In this document: piece by piece, positions 52,313 through 61,779 of the stretch
Layout of the letters: every line of letters starts with the position of its first letter
Position numbering within the stretch: position 1 is the first letter of the stretch
Source: Isochrysis galbana
Lineage: Eukaryota > Haptophyta > Isochrysidales > Isochrysidaceae
Assembly: GCA_018136815.1 (NCBI GenBank)
Contig: CM030938.1
Span: 2,521,028 to 2,585,027, forward strand
Direction: 5' to 3'
Length of the DNA stretch: 64,000 nucleotides
Made by a program: the position numbers and the translations under genes
Notes under the pieces: generated by a model
The model's database searches: none
What the model saw: the letters and a program-made list of their open reading frames with translations, nothing else
Told to the model about the DNA's origin: nothing

Positions 52313-52489
52313 TGTCAGGGTTTTCTTGTTGTCCTAGTTTAATCCTAGTGCTGAGGGACTTTTCCTCATCGGCAACGGAGCCCCTCCCCCGCGATGGGGG
52401 CATGGCTCGTCCGCTGTATGTGGCTAGAGAGGCTAGGGAGGCTAGTCAACAAGACCTCTTACAAGACTACAATTTCTAACGCCCTGACA
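52313..52489 (+). repeat. Copia-type LTR, 177 bp
   Basis: Begins TGTCAGGG and ends CCCTGACA, a perfect 8-bp inverted pair with the canonical TG...CA. A purine tract (GATGGGGGAG, 52303-52312) directly precedes it and fits the polypurine tract of a 3' LTR. Truncated or solo relatives lie at 1240-1330 and 36323-36525. Confidence 0.85.
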
Positions 52490-52830
52490 CTATCTACGGC
52501 TATACTCAACTACAGTAGTAGTATGCACTATGCTAGCCGCTCACAGCTGCTCCCGCGTAGTAGCCGCGCGGGAGCGAGCGAGGGGGACGGAGTACCGCGC
52601 GCTCTCTCATCGCCAACTCTCCCCCGTCCGGCTTGTTGCTCTCTTCCTCCTCCTCCCTCTCCTTCCCTTCCTTTCTCACCCCCTCGCCCCCCCCCTCTCT
52701 TTCACCCACCTCGCCCCTTGCCTCTCTCTCTCTCTCCGCTCTCGTGCTCACAGCACTTGGCTGCGCCCGCCCCCCCCTTCCTCCCCCCCCTTTCTGCTTG
52801 GTGCACCCCTCTCAACGCCCTCGCCTGGAA
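52490..52830. promoter_or_regulatory. CT-rich 5' region of the giant gene
   Basis: Sense-strand C/T-rich DNA from about 52615 to 52800, including CTCTCTCTCTCTCCGCTCTC near 52724, ends 30 bases before the start codon. The frame is open through it, but the translation is Ser/Pro/Leu low-complexity, so I treat it as leader. Confidence 0.45.
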
Positions 52831-55800
52831 ATGGTCGATGCGTATGCGCCCGAGCCGCTCCGCTCTATCTGCGCGCAGCTCCGGCGGGCGGACGGGGCGC
52901 TCGGCCATGCAGCGAAGGAGCTCCTCCCAGACCATACTTTCCCACATGGCAGTGGTGCCACGGCACTGATCCCTGCATTATGTGCCGTCTGCCTCCTGCT
53001 GGAGCCCACGTTCGACTACCCTGAGTCTGGCAGCGGGTGGGTTTCGTGTGCTCTTCGCGTTGCCCTCTTATTCCTTAGATCTCCGAGGCGTGATGTTGCA
53101 CATCTAGCTGCGAGCTCTACGTCATGTCCACATGGGGCCAAGGAGGCGGGCATGCATGCGTGGCTCCAAGAAGTGCGGTCTTTGGCATCGCGGCTGTTAC
53201 AGGTGCTGGTCGACCGATGCAGCCACAGGCGCGAGTCTCATGGCGGTAGTCCTTATGGCTCGACATGTCGCTCCGGGACACTAAGATACATCCTGCTGAA
53301 AGCAAACTACGACGTCGCCTGTAGCTTTGCGGCATATGCAGCTTGGACCTCTGGCGTGCAGGAGGCAGTTGAGAGTTGTGGCTCTGGCTGCATCATCAGC
53401 CGCTGGGCGTTTGCATTTGCACACCTTCGCTCTCAAATGCCTGCCTGGTACGAACAGCGCGCTCGGCCATCTCAAGAGCCGTACGGTTGCCGCCCACATC
53501 CACATGCGGCAACAGACCGACATGATTGCCGCAACGACGAGCATCATGCCCCTTCTCTTCCAGAATGGGCATTGTCGCCTGCCATTCCATGTGTTGCCCA
53601 TAAGCGCTCTATCAGCGAGTGGGAGACCGTGAACATCCTGCAGACCCTCGATGCCCAAATCGTCACGTTGTCCCGTCTGCTGATGGGAGCCGCTTCCGGG
53701 CCCTCACATCAGTGCGCCTTTGTTTCGGACGCCCCACAGATGCGATCGGACTACTCTGCTGTGGGAGCGATGCACTGGCTGACATCCCTTCTCCCGCGTG
53801 CAGCAGCGCTGGGCTGCAGTGCTCGTGAAGCAGCATCACCACCCTCAGCCGAACAGCTGCTTCTCCCATCCATGCGCACGATGCGTGGCCCTGCGTGGGC
53901 CACGGCTCTCCACATGGCTGCCATCGAGATTGCCCATTGGCGCCCGTTGGCACCAGGGCAGCATGCCTACAGAGGGAGGCAACAGCAACAATTGTTTAAG
54001 CTTCCCTCACGGGTGCCCCAGTACCATTTGGAATCGCGAGAAGATCGGCTTGGCTCCACGCCGCAAATGCCAAGCAAGGGGCTTTGGGCGCCAGTCGTTG
54101 GAGAGATGCCGCGTGCCGCCAAGAACAAGGATGCATTCGAGTGGGGAGAAGAAGGGGACATTGATTTCGAACTGACGCCGATTTCGGAGTCGGCGCAGAA
54201 ACCAACCTCTCGCTTGGGCCTTGCGGAAAAGGTGGCTGACATGGAGCAGGCTGCACAAGACGCAATCCTATGCGCCGCATGTTTTGCCCATATGACGAGC
54301 ATAGTAGCTTTGAGCGATGCCGTTGCTCGTGCTCCGGCTACATTTGGTGACCTCGCCGCGGTTTCCACACCGGAGAGGAGTAAGTCAGATATATTCTCGG
54401 GCGCGTTTGCTGCATCAGGAGTCTCACATCCTGATGAGGCTGACGGCCAACCACTGAAGCGCGAATTCCCGGGCTTGCTGACCGAAGATGGCAACAAACG
54501 CTTGCGTATCGACGGGGCGGTTTCGGGCGAGATCGAATCGCCCGTCTATCGAGCGCATGGTCGCACGATGGGTACGACATCCGCTTCGGAGGCAATGGAT
54601 GATTCTATGGAGTTGGAGGCCTGTGCCGAGCTTTTCTCTGACTCCTCAAACTTTCGGCACAGTGGCATTGATCTTTTCTACGATGTCGCCCAAACAACCG
54701 GTGGAGCTTTCTCTCAGTTTCTTGTGCACGAGGCTCGTGTGATCGCACAGCAACAGCTGGAGCGCTCTCTCGAAGCAAGCGCTGCTGGACATGCCAGCTC
54801 AGCGAGTTGCTCTCAGCCACTGAATCAGGCTGGATCGACAGGGCTGCCATCGGTAGGGGTGGATGTGTCTGGCATCCTATACCACGTTGCCGCGCACTGC
54901 GCAGTCTTCAATAGGCAAAATCAACCAACTGAGGCTGAGCGCACGGCTATCTCAGCTGCAGCAGATGGCCACGTGGATATGTCTTCGCCTGACATTACGG
55001 TTAGAGATGATAGGGTCTCAACTTCTAAGCTCGTTGTTCAAGGTGCGGACGAAGCGATTAAGCCGGCCAAAGATGAGGCGCACGGGCCGCGAGGCGTTCG
55101 CATGGGTCGTGGCAGCGAGCGAAATGTCATCATCGATGCCTCGCTTCTCCCTATTGCGGCGCTTCGATTGCGGTGTTTGCAGAAGGAGCTGGTGATGACG
55201 TGGGGTATGGAATCCAGTCTAACCGTGTGGCCGGCACGTGGCGCATGGGGTGAATATTGGAGTCGGACTATTGCTCGCTGTGACAAGGCAGCGAGCACGC
55301 ACAATGGCCATAGTGGCCATAGCCGCACCCATCCCTCGAAGAGGCTGCTCGAGGACGGCGCTCTTTTTTTCCTTGATAGCCGGTCTCCATTGTTCGCGGT
55401 GCTGCCGCCCACCGAGTCATCGCGAGCTGTTCACGCCGTGAGAACGGAACTTCAAGGATATGGCGAGACCACTTTCAGCTCAACGCGAACAGCACTCTCT
55501 CCATTCCTACAAGCTGGCGAAAAAGCAGCAACCGCAAAAGAGGTCGCACGACAGTCTCGTCTATTGTCACAGGGGTCGAGATCAGCCAGTTCACATGCCG
55601 AATGTATTGAGATTGAGCGGCGGGCCGTGGACTGTTGCAGAGCGGCAGAGGTAGCTGCTGAGTCTCTTTGTGCTAAGGCAACCTTAGTGCGGCATGCATG
55701 TGCCATGAGCTTCACATCGACGCAAAAGCTGGTCGATCTTTTGGTGGTTGGGCTCCAAGGTGGTAGCAAGCCACTTCCGCTATCGCTGCTGCTCAATCTG

Positions 55801-58800
55801 AGCGTCTACTGCCGAACGCGACTCGAATCTTATCTTGCTAGAGCAATTCAGCAAGAGCTCAACCCTAAGCGCATCCCAGTTGACGAACGTGCTGCCCATC
55901 AGCGCGGCCAACACGTCCACAGCTCGTCTCACCATACGCGGGCGCCCCTTTGCTCTCTCCTCGAATCCTACGCTCGCCTCCTTCTCACGATGCCGCAGAC
56001 GCTCGGCAAGCTAGTGCATAAGCTGAGCGAATCCGAGGGTTTGTCGTGCTCTCGACAGTGGGCGGCCCTCTTTGATCTATTGACGTACCGGCTACGATGG
56101 CTCCTGACGCGCCCCGGGTTCGAACGGCATGGATGGGGATTACTGAAGATAGCAGCAGGAGTGCTTGAGCGCACGCGTTGTCACGAGGCACACGGCGCCG
56201 CCGAGGCCCTTGTGTCCATGCTCGTGTCGACAGCCGCCTCTGGCCACTGCCTTGTTGTTGCAGTGCATCCGATCGGCATCCTCGTCAAAGCTGCGCACAG
56301 ACATGGCCAGCCACCTGAGAAGCTCGCCACCGCTCACAGGACGTGCGCCTTTCTCCAGCCAATCGCAATCGCACTCCTTTCGACTGACCGGAGGCTCAAG
56401 GCCCTACATCCGCCAGGCTGTACCGCTCGCGATAGCCTCGACCACATCGGACGGTCTGCGTCAGAGATGGCTCGCTTCTGCATTCGGGTTGCTGAAGCCA
56501 ACACCGCTGATGCAAGTGGTGATGGTTGCCTGTGGGATCTTGTCGATGGTCAAGCATCCATTAGAGCGCTCCGCGACTTCCTCTTCTCCCGGACGGATAC
56601 CCTCCCGCCTCAACAGCACCTGCCTGCCGCCGTTGGTTTGTCGCGAACGTTGGGATTGCACTGCCAGCTCACCCGTGCGCTCATCGAGGAAGTTGAGTCG
56701 CGGGTCTTCAGTGGTGCCGATGCGGAGGGTTCGCCAACATTATCTGCAGTGAGACTACTTGCTTCGACGCGCACACGACTCTCCGCGCTGCTGCATCGCA
56801 CCGACGGCGCGAGCCTCACTGGCTTTCCGCCACAACAGCTTGGTGCGGTTGCAGCTGCGGCCGTTGACTTTACTCTTCGTGATTCCGATCCAACCCATCT
56901 CGAGCGGCGCGTGAACGCGCTCGCTGAGGTCGCCCTCTTTGGCGAGGAGTCGGGATGGAGTGAGTTGTCCGGTCATGTTGGCAGCTCTACTAACACAGTA
57001 TCGCCGAGTGTCCCCTCGGTAGTATCTGCGCCACCACCCACCCGTGTAGGGTCGGACAGCGGCTTCGATATGTGCCTACTGAAACTTGAGCATGTGGTCC
57101 TCTCTCTCGCCTTTCGGTTGCCTTCTAGTCATGGGAACGCCGGAGGCAACAACCGCTCTCATGCGGACGACGAGAAGAGAAGCACTGATGCAGCACAAGC
57201 ATACACGGCATTGGTGGCTTTGGGCCAGCTCCTCCTCAGATCTCCTGCTATCGCGCGGCACTTGCGTGCCTTCCTCGAAATACCATTCCCACCACCGCCC
57301 ATCAGTATGGCCACCAAAGAAAGCACAGGAATGCGTGCCGTCAGCGGATCCATAGTTTGGCCTTGGATTCGCAACGCTGACGGCTTGGGGGCATTTTGGA
57401 TGTATGATGACGAACGCGCCGCACGCGTCGCATCCATGTATAGCCAGCCACTTGATGCCAGCGATCTCGATACTGACGGCGATAGAGGCATGGGTGATGG
57501 AGGCAACAAATCGGGCTCTAGGCGAGGGAGCGGCCATTGTTCACTCAGAGCTCGAGTATACTCCTGCGTAACCTTGAGACTGCTCCCAGCACTTGACGTC
57601 GTGCTGGAACGGCTCATCGACGTTGCTGCACCTGGGGTGAACGCCGACGACAACGCTACGAGTGCGGCCATAGGGACTGGAAATAAAGGAAATGGCCGCT
57701 TTGGTGAAGTTAACCTAGGAGAGCGTAGTGTGAACAAGCAAGCCAAGGCAGGCTGCGGCTCGAAGGATGGCAGCACCGAAAGGAAGTCTTGTGGCGTAGC
57801 GGCGGCGCTCTTGAACAATCTTTTGCGCGCGTACCGCCCGCTGTATGCTCACCATCTGAGTCGGAGCGCCCTTGTCCTTTCGCTCCTTTCGCTGATGAAA
57901 GCGCACCCGCACGAGATGCCGCCAAGCACATCGCTACGAGTGCTTGCCCTTGCATGTCCACCTGAGGCAAAGTTCTTGGCATCCGCAGCCGCCTCGCCAC
58001 CTTCAATGAGAGTCCGATCTGCTTCGATTGCGCGCAATCCTGCCGGGCAACATGCACAAGTCGAGGCGAAACCGGAAGTATCAGGTGAAGAAGTAGCCTC
58101 AGCATACTCGCATCAGGGGGCACCAAAACTCCCACCTCCGCGACGGCGCGGCGCGCTGTGGGGATGTACAGTTGCGTTCTCGCGTTACGCTGCTCCCACA
58201 TTTACGGAGGAAGAGGAGGCGATGCATCTCCTTTGGTGCGATAAGGCCGGCTGCGATGAGGACGCAGTCGATAGAAATGGTTGGGTCGAAACGGATGAAG
58301 AAACTGCTGCCGCTTTCGAGGATGCCTTCCGAAAGGCCATTCTTCGTGGAGGGTTCTCAGCCCAAAGGGCATTGGCCCCTGCGGGATGGTCGTCGGACAA
58401 GTGCCTAGTTTATGTTTATTCGTGCGAGTTGCTCCACCGCACGTTATGCCGGCTCGCTGCCGCACAAGGTGGAGCACCGGTAGGAGTGCCCGAGGTGGCC
58501 TTTGAACTCCCATCAGAAGCTCAACGGGCTCTGATGACTGCTCGCATTGAACTTGCCGCTGTACCTGTACCCGGATCGCAATTAGGAGCCGCCATCGCCG
58601 CTGCAGCAATCCGATATTCCACGTGCACGGCGGCAGGTGCCGCGGCTCGTCTGGCGGCTCAAGGACAAGGTGGTGAGGCACAAGCCGCAGGTCTTCTCGC
58701 AGGTTGGCTCGTGGCACATTCCCAACCTGCCGTACGGGCCGCGGGGCTTGCAGAGGCGACACGCGAGCTTGTTGAAGCACTCGCACCACCAGACCTTCCA

Positions 58801-59397
58801 AACATCTCAGGCGGTGAAGGAGCACAAAAAGCGGGGCATGCCCCTATGTTGACGAATAGTGAGGTTCCACGGCCGTCTGCACTAAGCAGTGGGGCGCTCT
58901 TCTTCCTGGACGGTCTATGGCGCGCCTCCTCTCCCCTTACAGCAGCCTATGATGCCAATGATCTTGTCAATACGCTGATGGCGGCGGCGAAGCGCGGGGG
59001 TGCCAACTCTGAAACTCAAGCCGGCCGTGTAGCCCCGACGAGCCCTACGGTCCCTCAGTCCTTTGCCAGCCTGGCCGCTTCAGTGAGCCCACCCATGTCT
59101 CCAAATCCTTTGTCACCACAATCGACAATGGCGAGTGTGGTGGGTCATCGGACGCGACTTGCGCTCGACTGGTCTACTATTGCCAGCGCTCCTGTGCTTC
59201 AGCGGCTAGCTGCAACCGTCGCGGCACCGTTGGCCAAAAGTGGCTCACAGTTCTCGACGAATACCTGCAAGGGCTACGCGACCGCTGCCAAGGTCGCGCA
59301 GGAAAAGTTGATCGGAACATTGGAGCAGCTGGGCAATGAGGTTCCCACCGCGTCAGCATCCCTCGAAAACCTCGTTGCGCATGTTTCATCGCTCTAA
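52831..59397 (+). CDS. Giant intronless gene, function unknown
   Basis: One uninterrupted frame of 2,188 residues from the ATG at 52831 (MVDAYAPEPL). An open frame of this length with balanced amino-acid use is certainly coding. The protein looks alpha-helical and Ala/Leu/Ser-rich, with long disordered stretches (about residues 380-800 and 1350-1650) and helical blocks such as LYVY-type and LLNNLLRAYRPLYAHHL. I see no membrane segment, zinc finger, kinase, helicase or WD repeat. The build of helical blocks separated by disorder is typical of large scaffold proteins such as Mediator or nuclear-pore subunits; that is a guess. The lack of introns contrasts with the multi-exon neighbours. Confidence 0.85.
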   Translation: MVDAYAPEPLRSICAQLRRADGALGHAAKELLPDHTFPHGSGATALIPALCAVCLLLEPTFDYPESGSGWVSCALRVALLFLRSPRRDVAHLAASSTSCPHGAKEAGMHAWLQEVRSLASRLLQVLVDRCSHRRESHGGSPYGSTCRSGTLRYILLKANYDVACSFAAYAAWTSGVQEAVESCGSGCIISRWAFAFAHLRSQMPAWYEQRARPSQEPYGCRPHPHAATDRHDCRNDEHHAPSLPEWALSPAIPCVAHKRSISEWETVNILQTLDAQIVTLSRLLMGAASGPSHQCAFVSDAPQMRSDYSAVGAMHWLTSLLPRAAALGCSAREAASPPSAEQLLLPSMRTMRGPAWATALHMAAIEIAHWRPLAPGQHAYRGRQQQQLFKLPSRVPQYHLESREDRLGSTPQMPSKGLWAPVVGEMPRAAKNKDAFEWGEEGDIDFELTPISESAQKPTSRLGLAEKVADMEQAAQDAILCAACFAHMTSIVALSDAVARAPATFGDLAAVSTPERSKSDIFSGAFAASGVSHPDEADGQPLKREFPGLLTEDGNKRLRIDGAVSGEIESPVYRAHGRTMGTTSASEAMDDSMELEACAELFSDSSNFRHSGIDLFYDVAQTTGGAFSQFLVHEARVIAQQQLERSLEASAAGHASSASCSQPLNQAGSTGLPSVGVDVSGILYHVAAHCAVFNRQNQPTEAERTAISAAADGHVDMSSPDITVRDDRVSTSKLVVQGADEAIKPAKDEAHGPRGVRMGRGSERNVIIDASLLPIAALRLRCLQKELVMTWGMESSLTVWPARGAWGEYWSRTIARCDKAASTHNGHSGHSRTHPSKRLLEDGALFFLDSRSPLFAVLPPTESSRAVHAVRTELQGYGETTFSSTRTALSPFLQAGEKAATAKEVARQSRLLSQGSRSASSHAECIEIERRAVDCCRAAEVAAESLCAKATLVRHACAMSFTSTQKLVDLLVVGLQGGSKPLPLSLLLNLSVYCRTRLESYLARAIQQELNPKRIPVDERAAHQRGQHVHSSSHHTRAPLCSLLESYARLLLTMPQTLGKLVHKLSESEGLSCSRQWAALFDLLTYRLRWLLTRPGFERHGWGLLKIAAGVLERTRCHEAHGAAEALVSMLVSTAASGHCLVVAVHPIGILVKAAHRHGQPPEKLATAHRTCAFLQPIAIALLSTDRRLKALHPPGCTARDSLDHIGRSASEMARFCIRVAEANTADASGDGCLWDLVDGQASIRALRDFLFSRTDTLPPQQHLPAAVGLSRTLGLHCQLTRALIEEVESRVFSGADAEGSPTLSAVRLLASTRTRLSALLHRTDGASLTGFPPQQLGAVAAAAVDFTLRDSDPTHLERRVNALAEVALFGEESGWSELSGHVGSSTNTVSPSVPSVVSAPPPTRVGSDSGFDMCLLKLEHVVLSLAFRLPSSHGNAGGNNRSHADDEKRSTDAAQAYTALVALGQLLLRSPAIARHLRAFLEIPFPPPPISMATKESTGMRAVSGSIVWPWIRNADGLGAFWMYDDERAARVASMYSQPLDASDLDTDGDRGMGDGGNKSGSRRGSGHCSLRARVYSCVTLRLLPALDVVLERLIDVAAPGVNADDNATSAAIGTGNKGNGRFGEVNLGERSVNKQAKAGCGSKDGSTERKSCGVAAALLNNLLRAYRPLYAHHLSRSALVLSLLSLMKAHPHEMPPSTSLRVLALACPPEAKFLASAAASPPSMRVRSASIARNPAGQHAQVEAKPEVSGEEVASAYSHQGAPKLPPPRRRGALWGCTVAFSRYAAPTFTEEEEAMHLLWCDKAGCDEDAVDRNGWVETDEETAAAFEDAFRKAILRGGFSAQRALAPAGWSSDKCLVYVYSCELLHRTLCRLAAAQGGAPVGVPEVAFELPSEAQRALMTARIELAAVPVPGSQLGAAIAAAAIRYSTCTAAGAAARLAAQGQGGEAQAAGLLAGWLVAHSQPAVRAAGLAEATRELVEALAPPDLPNISGGEGAQKAGHAPMLTNSEVPRPSALSSGALFFLDGLWRASSPLTAAYDANDLVNTLMAAAKRGGANSETQAGRVAPTSPTVPQSFASLAASVSPPMSPNPLSPQSTMASVVGHRTRLALDWSTIASAPVLQRLAATVAAPLAKSGSQFSTNTCKGYATAAKVAQEKLIGTLEQLGNEVPTASASLENLVAHVSSL

Positions 59398-60179
59398 TGA
59401 GAGCTTTGGGAGAGACATGTTCTTTGCTCTCGGTCAAGCGCTCAGCGCATCCAAGTGCGTGACCCAGCCTAGGCCTGCCTCCTATGGTGGGCGAGAGGTA
59501 AGATTCATTCATTGTGTCAAGATCCCTGCAACGACACAGATGCCACGCGCGAGAGTGGTCGGTCCAATGTGGCGTCTGCGAGGGATGGCTCTTGTCTTAG
59601 AAGCCCGTTCCGCCGCTCTGCTCTATTATGGCCTACCGATTGCCAACACATGCGCAACGAGTTCCCATTGTATGCGCCCGTGTTCACGTCGTTTGCGGTG
59701 TTGCCCACGCCCCATTCCCATGATAAGTGTTGTGCCCATGGTACTTTCTCATGCTGGTTGGCATGAGTAGCTTCGTGTGCCAGCGCGCTCTCCTTACGCG
59801 CCATCTAAGCCTCGTGGGGTCACGAATAGGTTCTTCGCTCCTTGCTCGACTCCCAAGAACCCACTTTTGCTGTCTGTGCGATGAGGACGCCAAGATTCAA
59901 GGCACTTGCACTTTTATAGGTGCCTTAGGAAGCTCTTCTCCCCTATCCCTACTAGCACGTTGCAGTCGCCACAAGCTCGTAGCGGCTCTCACGATCACAA
60001 GAATTGCAAATTGAACTTTTTGCAATATTCTCAACTCAACTTACTTTTTAGTTGGTTGCCATGGAGAGCGCCGCCGACCCCCTCCTCTCTCCTCTCCTTC
60101 GGGCTTCCCCCGCGACATCGGGGCAGTGGCGCTGAGGTGGGCCTTCGGCCGAAACGGACCTTCGGGGGATCCCGGCGGG
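59398..60179. other. Intergenic, possible small convergent gene
   Basis: A minus-strand frame at 59517-59804 (95 codons, with LAHEATHANQHEKVPWAQHL) and an overlapping one at 59684-59893 lie tail-to-tail with the giant gene. The histidine spacing recalls metallopeptidase helices but no domain is complete. Not called. Confidence 0.3.
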
Positions 60180-60925
60180 GAACCTACTTTTATAAGTGGG
60201 GGTCAATGGGGGCCTCGCGCCCCCCTCTCTCCATCGCGGACACCCCCCGGGGTGGGACCGTACACTCAACCCCAGCCCCTGCCCTTTGGCAGGGGCAGGG
60301 CACTCATCATTTCTGCCCAGACCCTCAGGGGGCGCGGGCCGCGAGCCGCACTCCCACGCCCGCATTGGGCCTGCCCTCGAGCTGACTCCCCCCCTGTCCC
60401 TGGTCGCCAGGCATACAGGGGCCTTTGGGAGGCTCCCATGGCCAGCGAGGCGAGCGTGGGAGAGGCAGGGGGGGCCAGGGGCTGAGCCCCAGCCTCCACT
60501 GCCCCCTGAGCTGCCCTTGCTGGCCCTCTGGGAGCCCCCACAGGACCTCTGAGAGCAGGTCAGGGCGCGCCGCATGGCGACGCGCCGCAGGGACTTCGAG
60601 GGGTGAGAGTGGAGAGAGGGAGAGGGGGGGATTTGCACCCCCCCCGATGGAGTGCGGTTAGAAACAGGCCCCGTTTGCGTTAGCAAACGGGTAGGGGGCG
60701 GCCGGCGACAGGCGGGAGAGAGAAGGGAGTGGCTCAAGTTCGAGGAGAGTATCCTGAAGGTGGCACAGGCTACTCGACTCGCAGTCATTTATTTCTCGAG
60801 AACTGCTCACGGCGCGAGCTGGAAGGGCCGATCCTCTTTGTTGACGAGAGGTTCCTCCCCCCCCCCCCCGGTGCTTTTTCCCGGAGGGTCGCCCGACGTA
60901 GGTCGGTCCGCCGCCGCCGCGGGTC
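60180..60925 (+). mobile_element. R1 copy C, 3' end lost
   Basis: Begins CTACTTTTATAAGTGGGGGT exactly as the 37971 copy and stays very similar through the core, the CGTTTGCGTTAGCAAACG palindrome and the C-run with GGTGCTTTTTCCCGG. Similarity stops at about 60920 (GGTCGGTCCGCC), before the 3' tail. Because the 5' end is intact and the 3' end missing, it was cut after insertion. Confidence 0.8.
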
Positions 60926-61089
60926 GAAGTTGGGCTCTCTATCCCTTGGCGATTTTAGCGTTGAGCGTCTTCATAGTTTTTGTGATAATTACGTACACGT
61001 TCAAGTCCATGAAATCATAGAAGTATTGTATTGCGGTGCGTACAGAACCAGGCTGTATCGACCGTGTTTGCTGGTGATGACCATGGCTT
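60926..61089. other. Intergenic
   Basis: AT-richer stretch between R1 and R5. No feature recognised. Confidence 0.4.
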
Positions 61090-61337
61090 CGTAATGCGCT
61101 GCGAGAGGCGCGCTTGAAGGCCATCGATAAAATTATACCGGAGGGGGCCCGTTGTATATTTCAGCGCGGCTGTCAGAGGCCTGAAATTGAGTATTTTTCG
61201 AAAATTTTGCCGGAGGACCCCGGATTTTTTTTGCTGATCTCTCATACCAGAACCTATAGGGAGCTTATTTAGGTCCTCGTTTGCCCATTACCGATGGTGC
61301 CCTTCGCACCCCCCTAGTGAGTGACCGGGCTAACAAA
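61090..61337 (-). repeat. Repeat R5, right copy (inverted)
   Basis: Reverse complement of the R5 copy at 1331-1575, similar over nearly the whole length, about 60 kb away. Confidence 0.75.
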
Positions 61338-61344
61338 AGCATAA

Positions 61345-61549
61345 ACTCAAAAGGCCTGCCCGGACCCCACACTCCGAACCAGGCCTTAGGTAGTGTACCA
61401 AGGCCGGACCCCGGAAGCCGAAGAAAAAGGAAAGAAGGGGGGCATGGAAAGAGGTTGAGGGAGGGAAGTTAAGGGCGGTGTTAGAAGCAAGGGGAAGTCT
61501 CGTAACTAGTAGGTGTGTAGCCCAGAATCTTCAGATGTTTTTTTTTGGT
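61345..61549 (+). mobile_element. 5'-truncated LINE-derived 3' end with T-run
   Basis: Matches the 3' region of the 46228-47877 element in inverted orientation: GGACCCCACACTCCGAACCA, GGCCGGACCCCGGAAGCCGA, AGAAAAAGGAAAGAAGGGG and the terminal AGCCCAGAATCTTCAGATG followed by T8. Typical of an incomplete target-primed insertion. Confidence 0.75.
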
Positions 61550-61779
61550 GCCGTTGACGTTGCACTTCTGAAAGCCCCTTGCCTTCGTCTTCCTCGAAGC
61601 GCCCATGCCCCCCACCCCCCCACCCCTCTCTCTGCTCTCTGCCTCTGCGGCCGGCCGCCCCGCGAGATCTACGCACTTTCTCTCGCTCGCCTCCCCCCCC
61701 CCCCCCCCCCCCCCCCCGCCCCCGGTTACGCCCGCCAAGAAATCCTTTGGAACCACCTTACAACAGCTGGTGTGAACAC
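61550..61779. promoter_or_regulatory. C/T-rich leader of the Sfi1-like gene
   Basis: Sense-strand C/T-rich DNA with a run of about 28 C at 61689-61717, ending 60 bases before the ATG. It parallels the CT-rich leaders of the other genes. Confidence 0.4.

Noticed and set aside
52633..52830. N-terminal extension of the giant protein by 66 residues
   Set aside because: It has no ATG start and encodes Ser/Pro/Leu low-complexity from the CT-rich leader.
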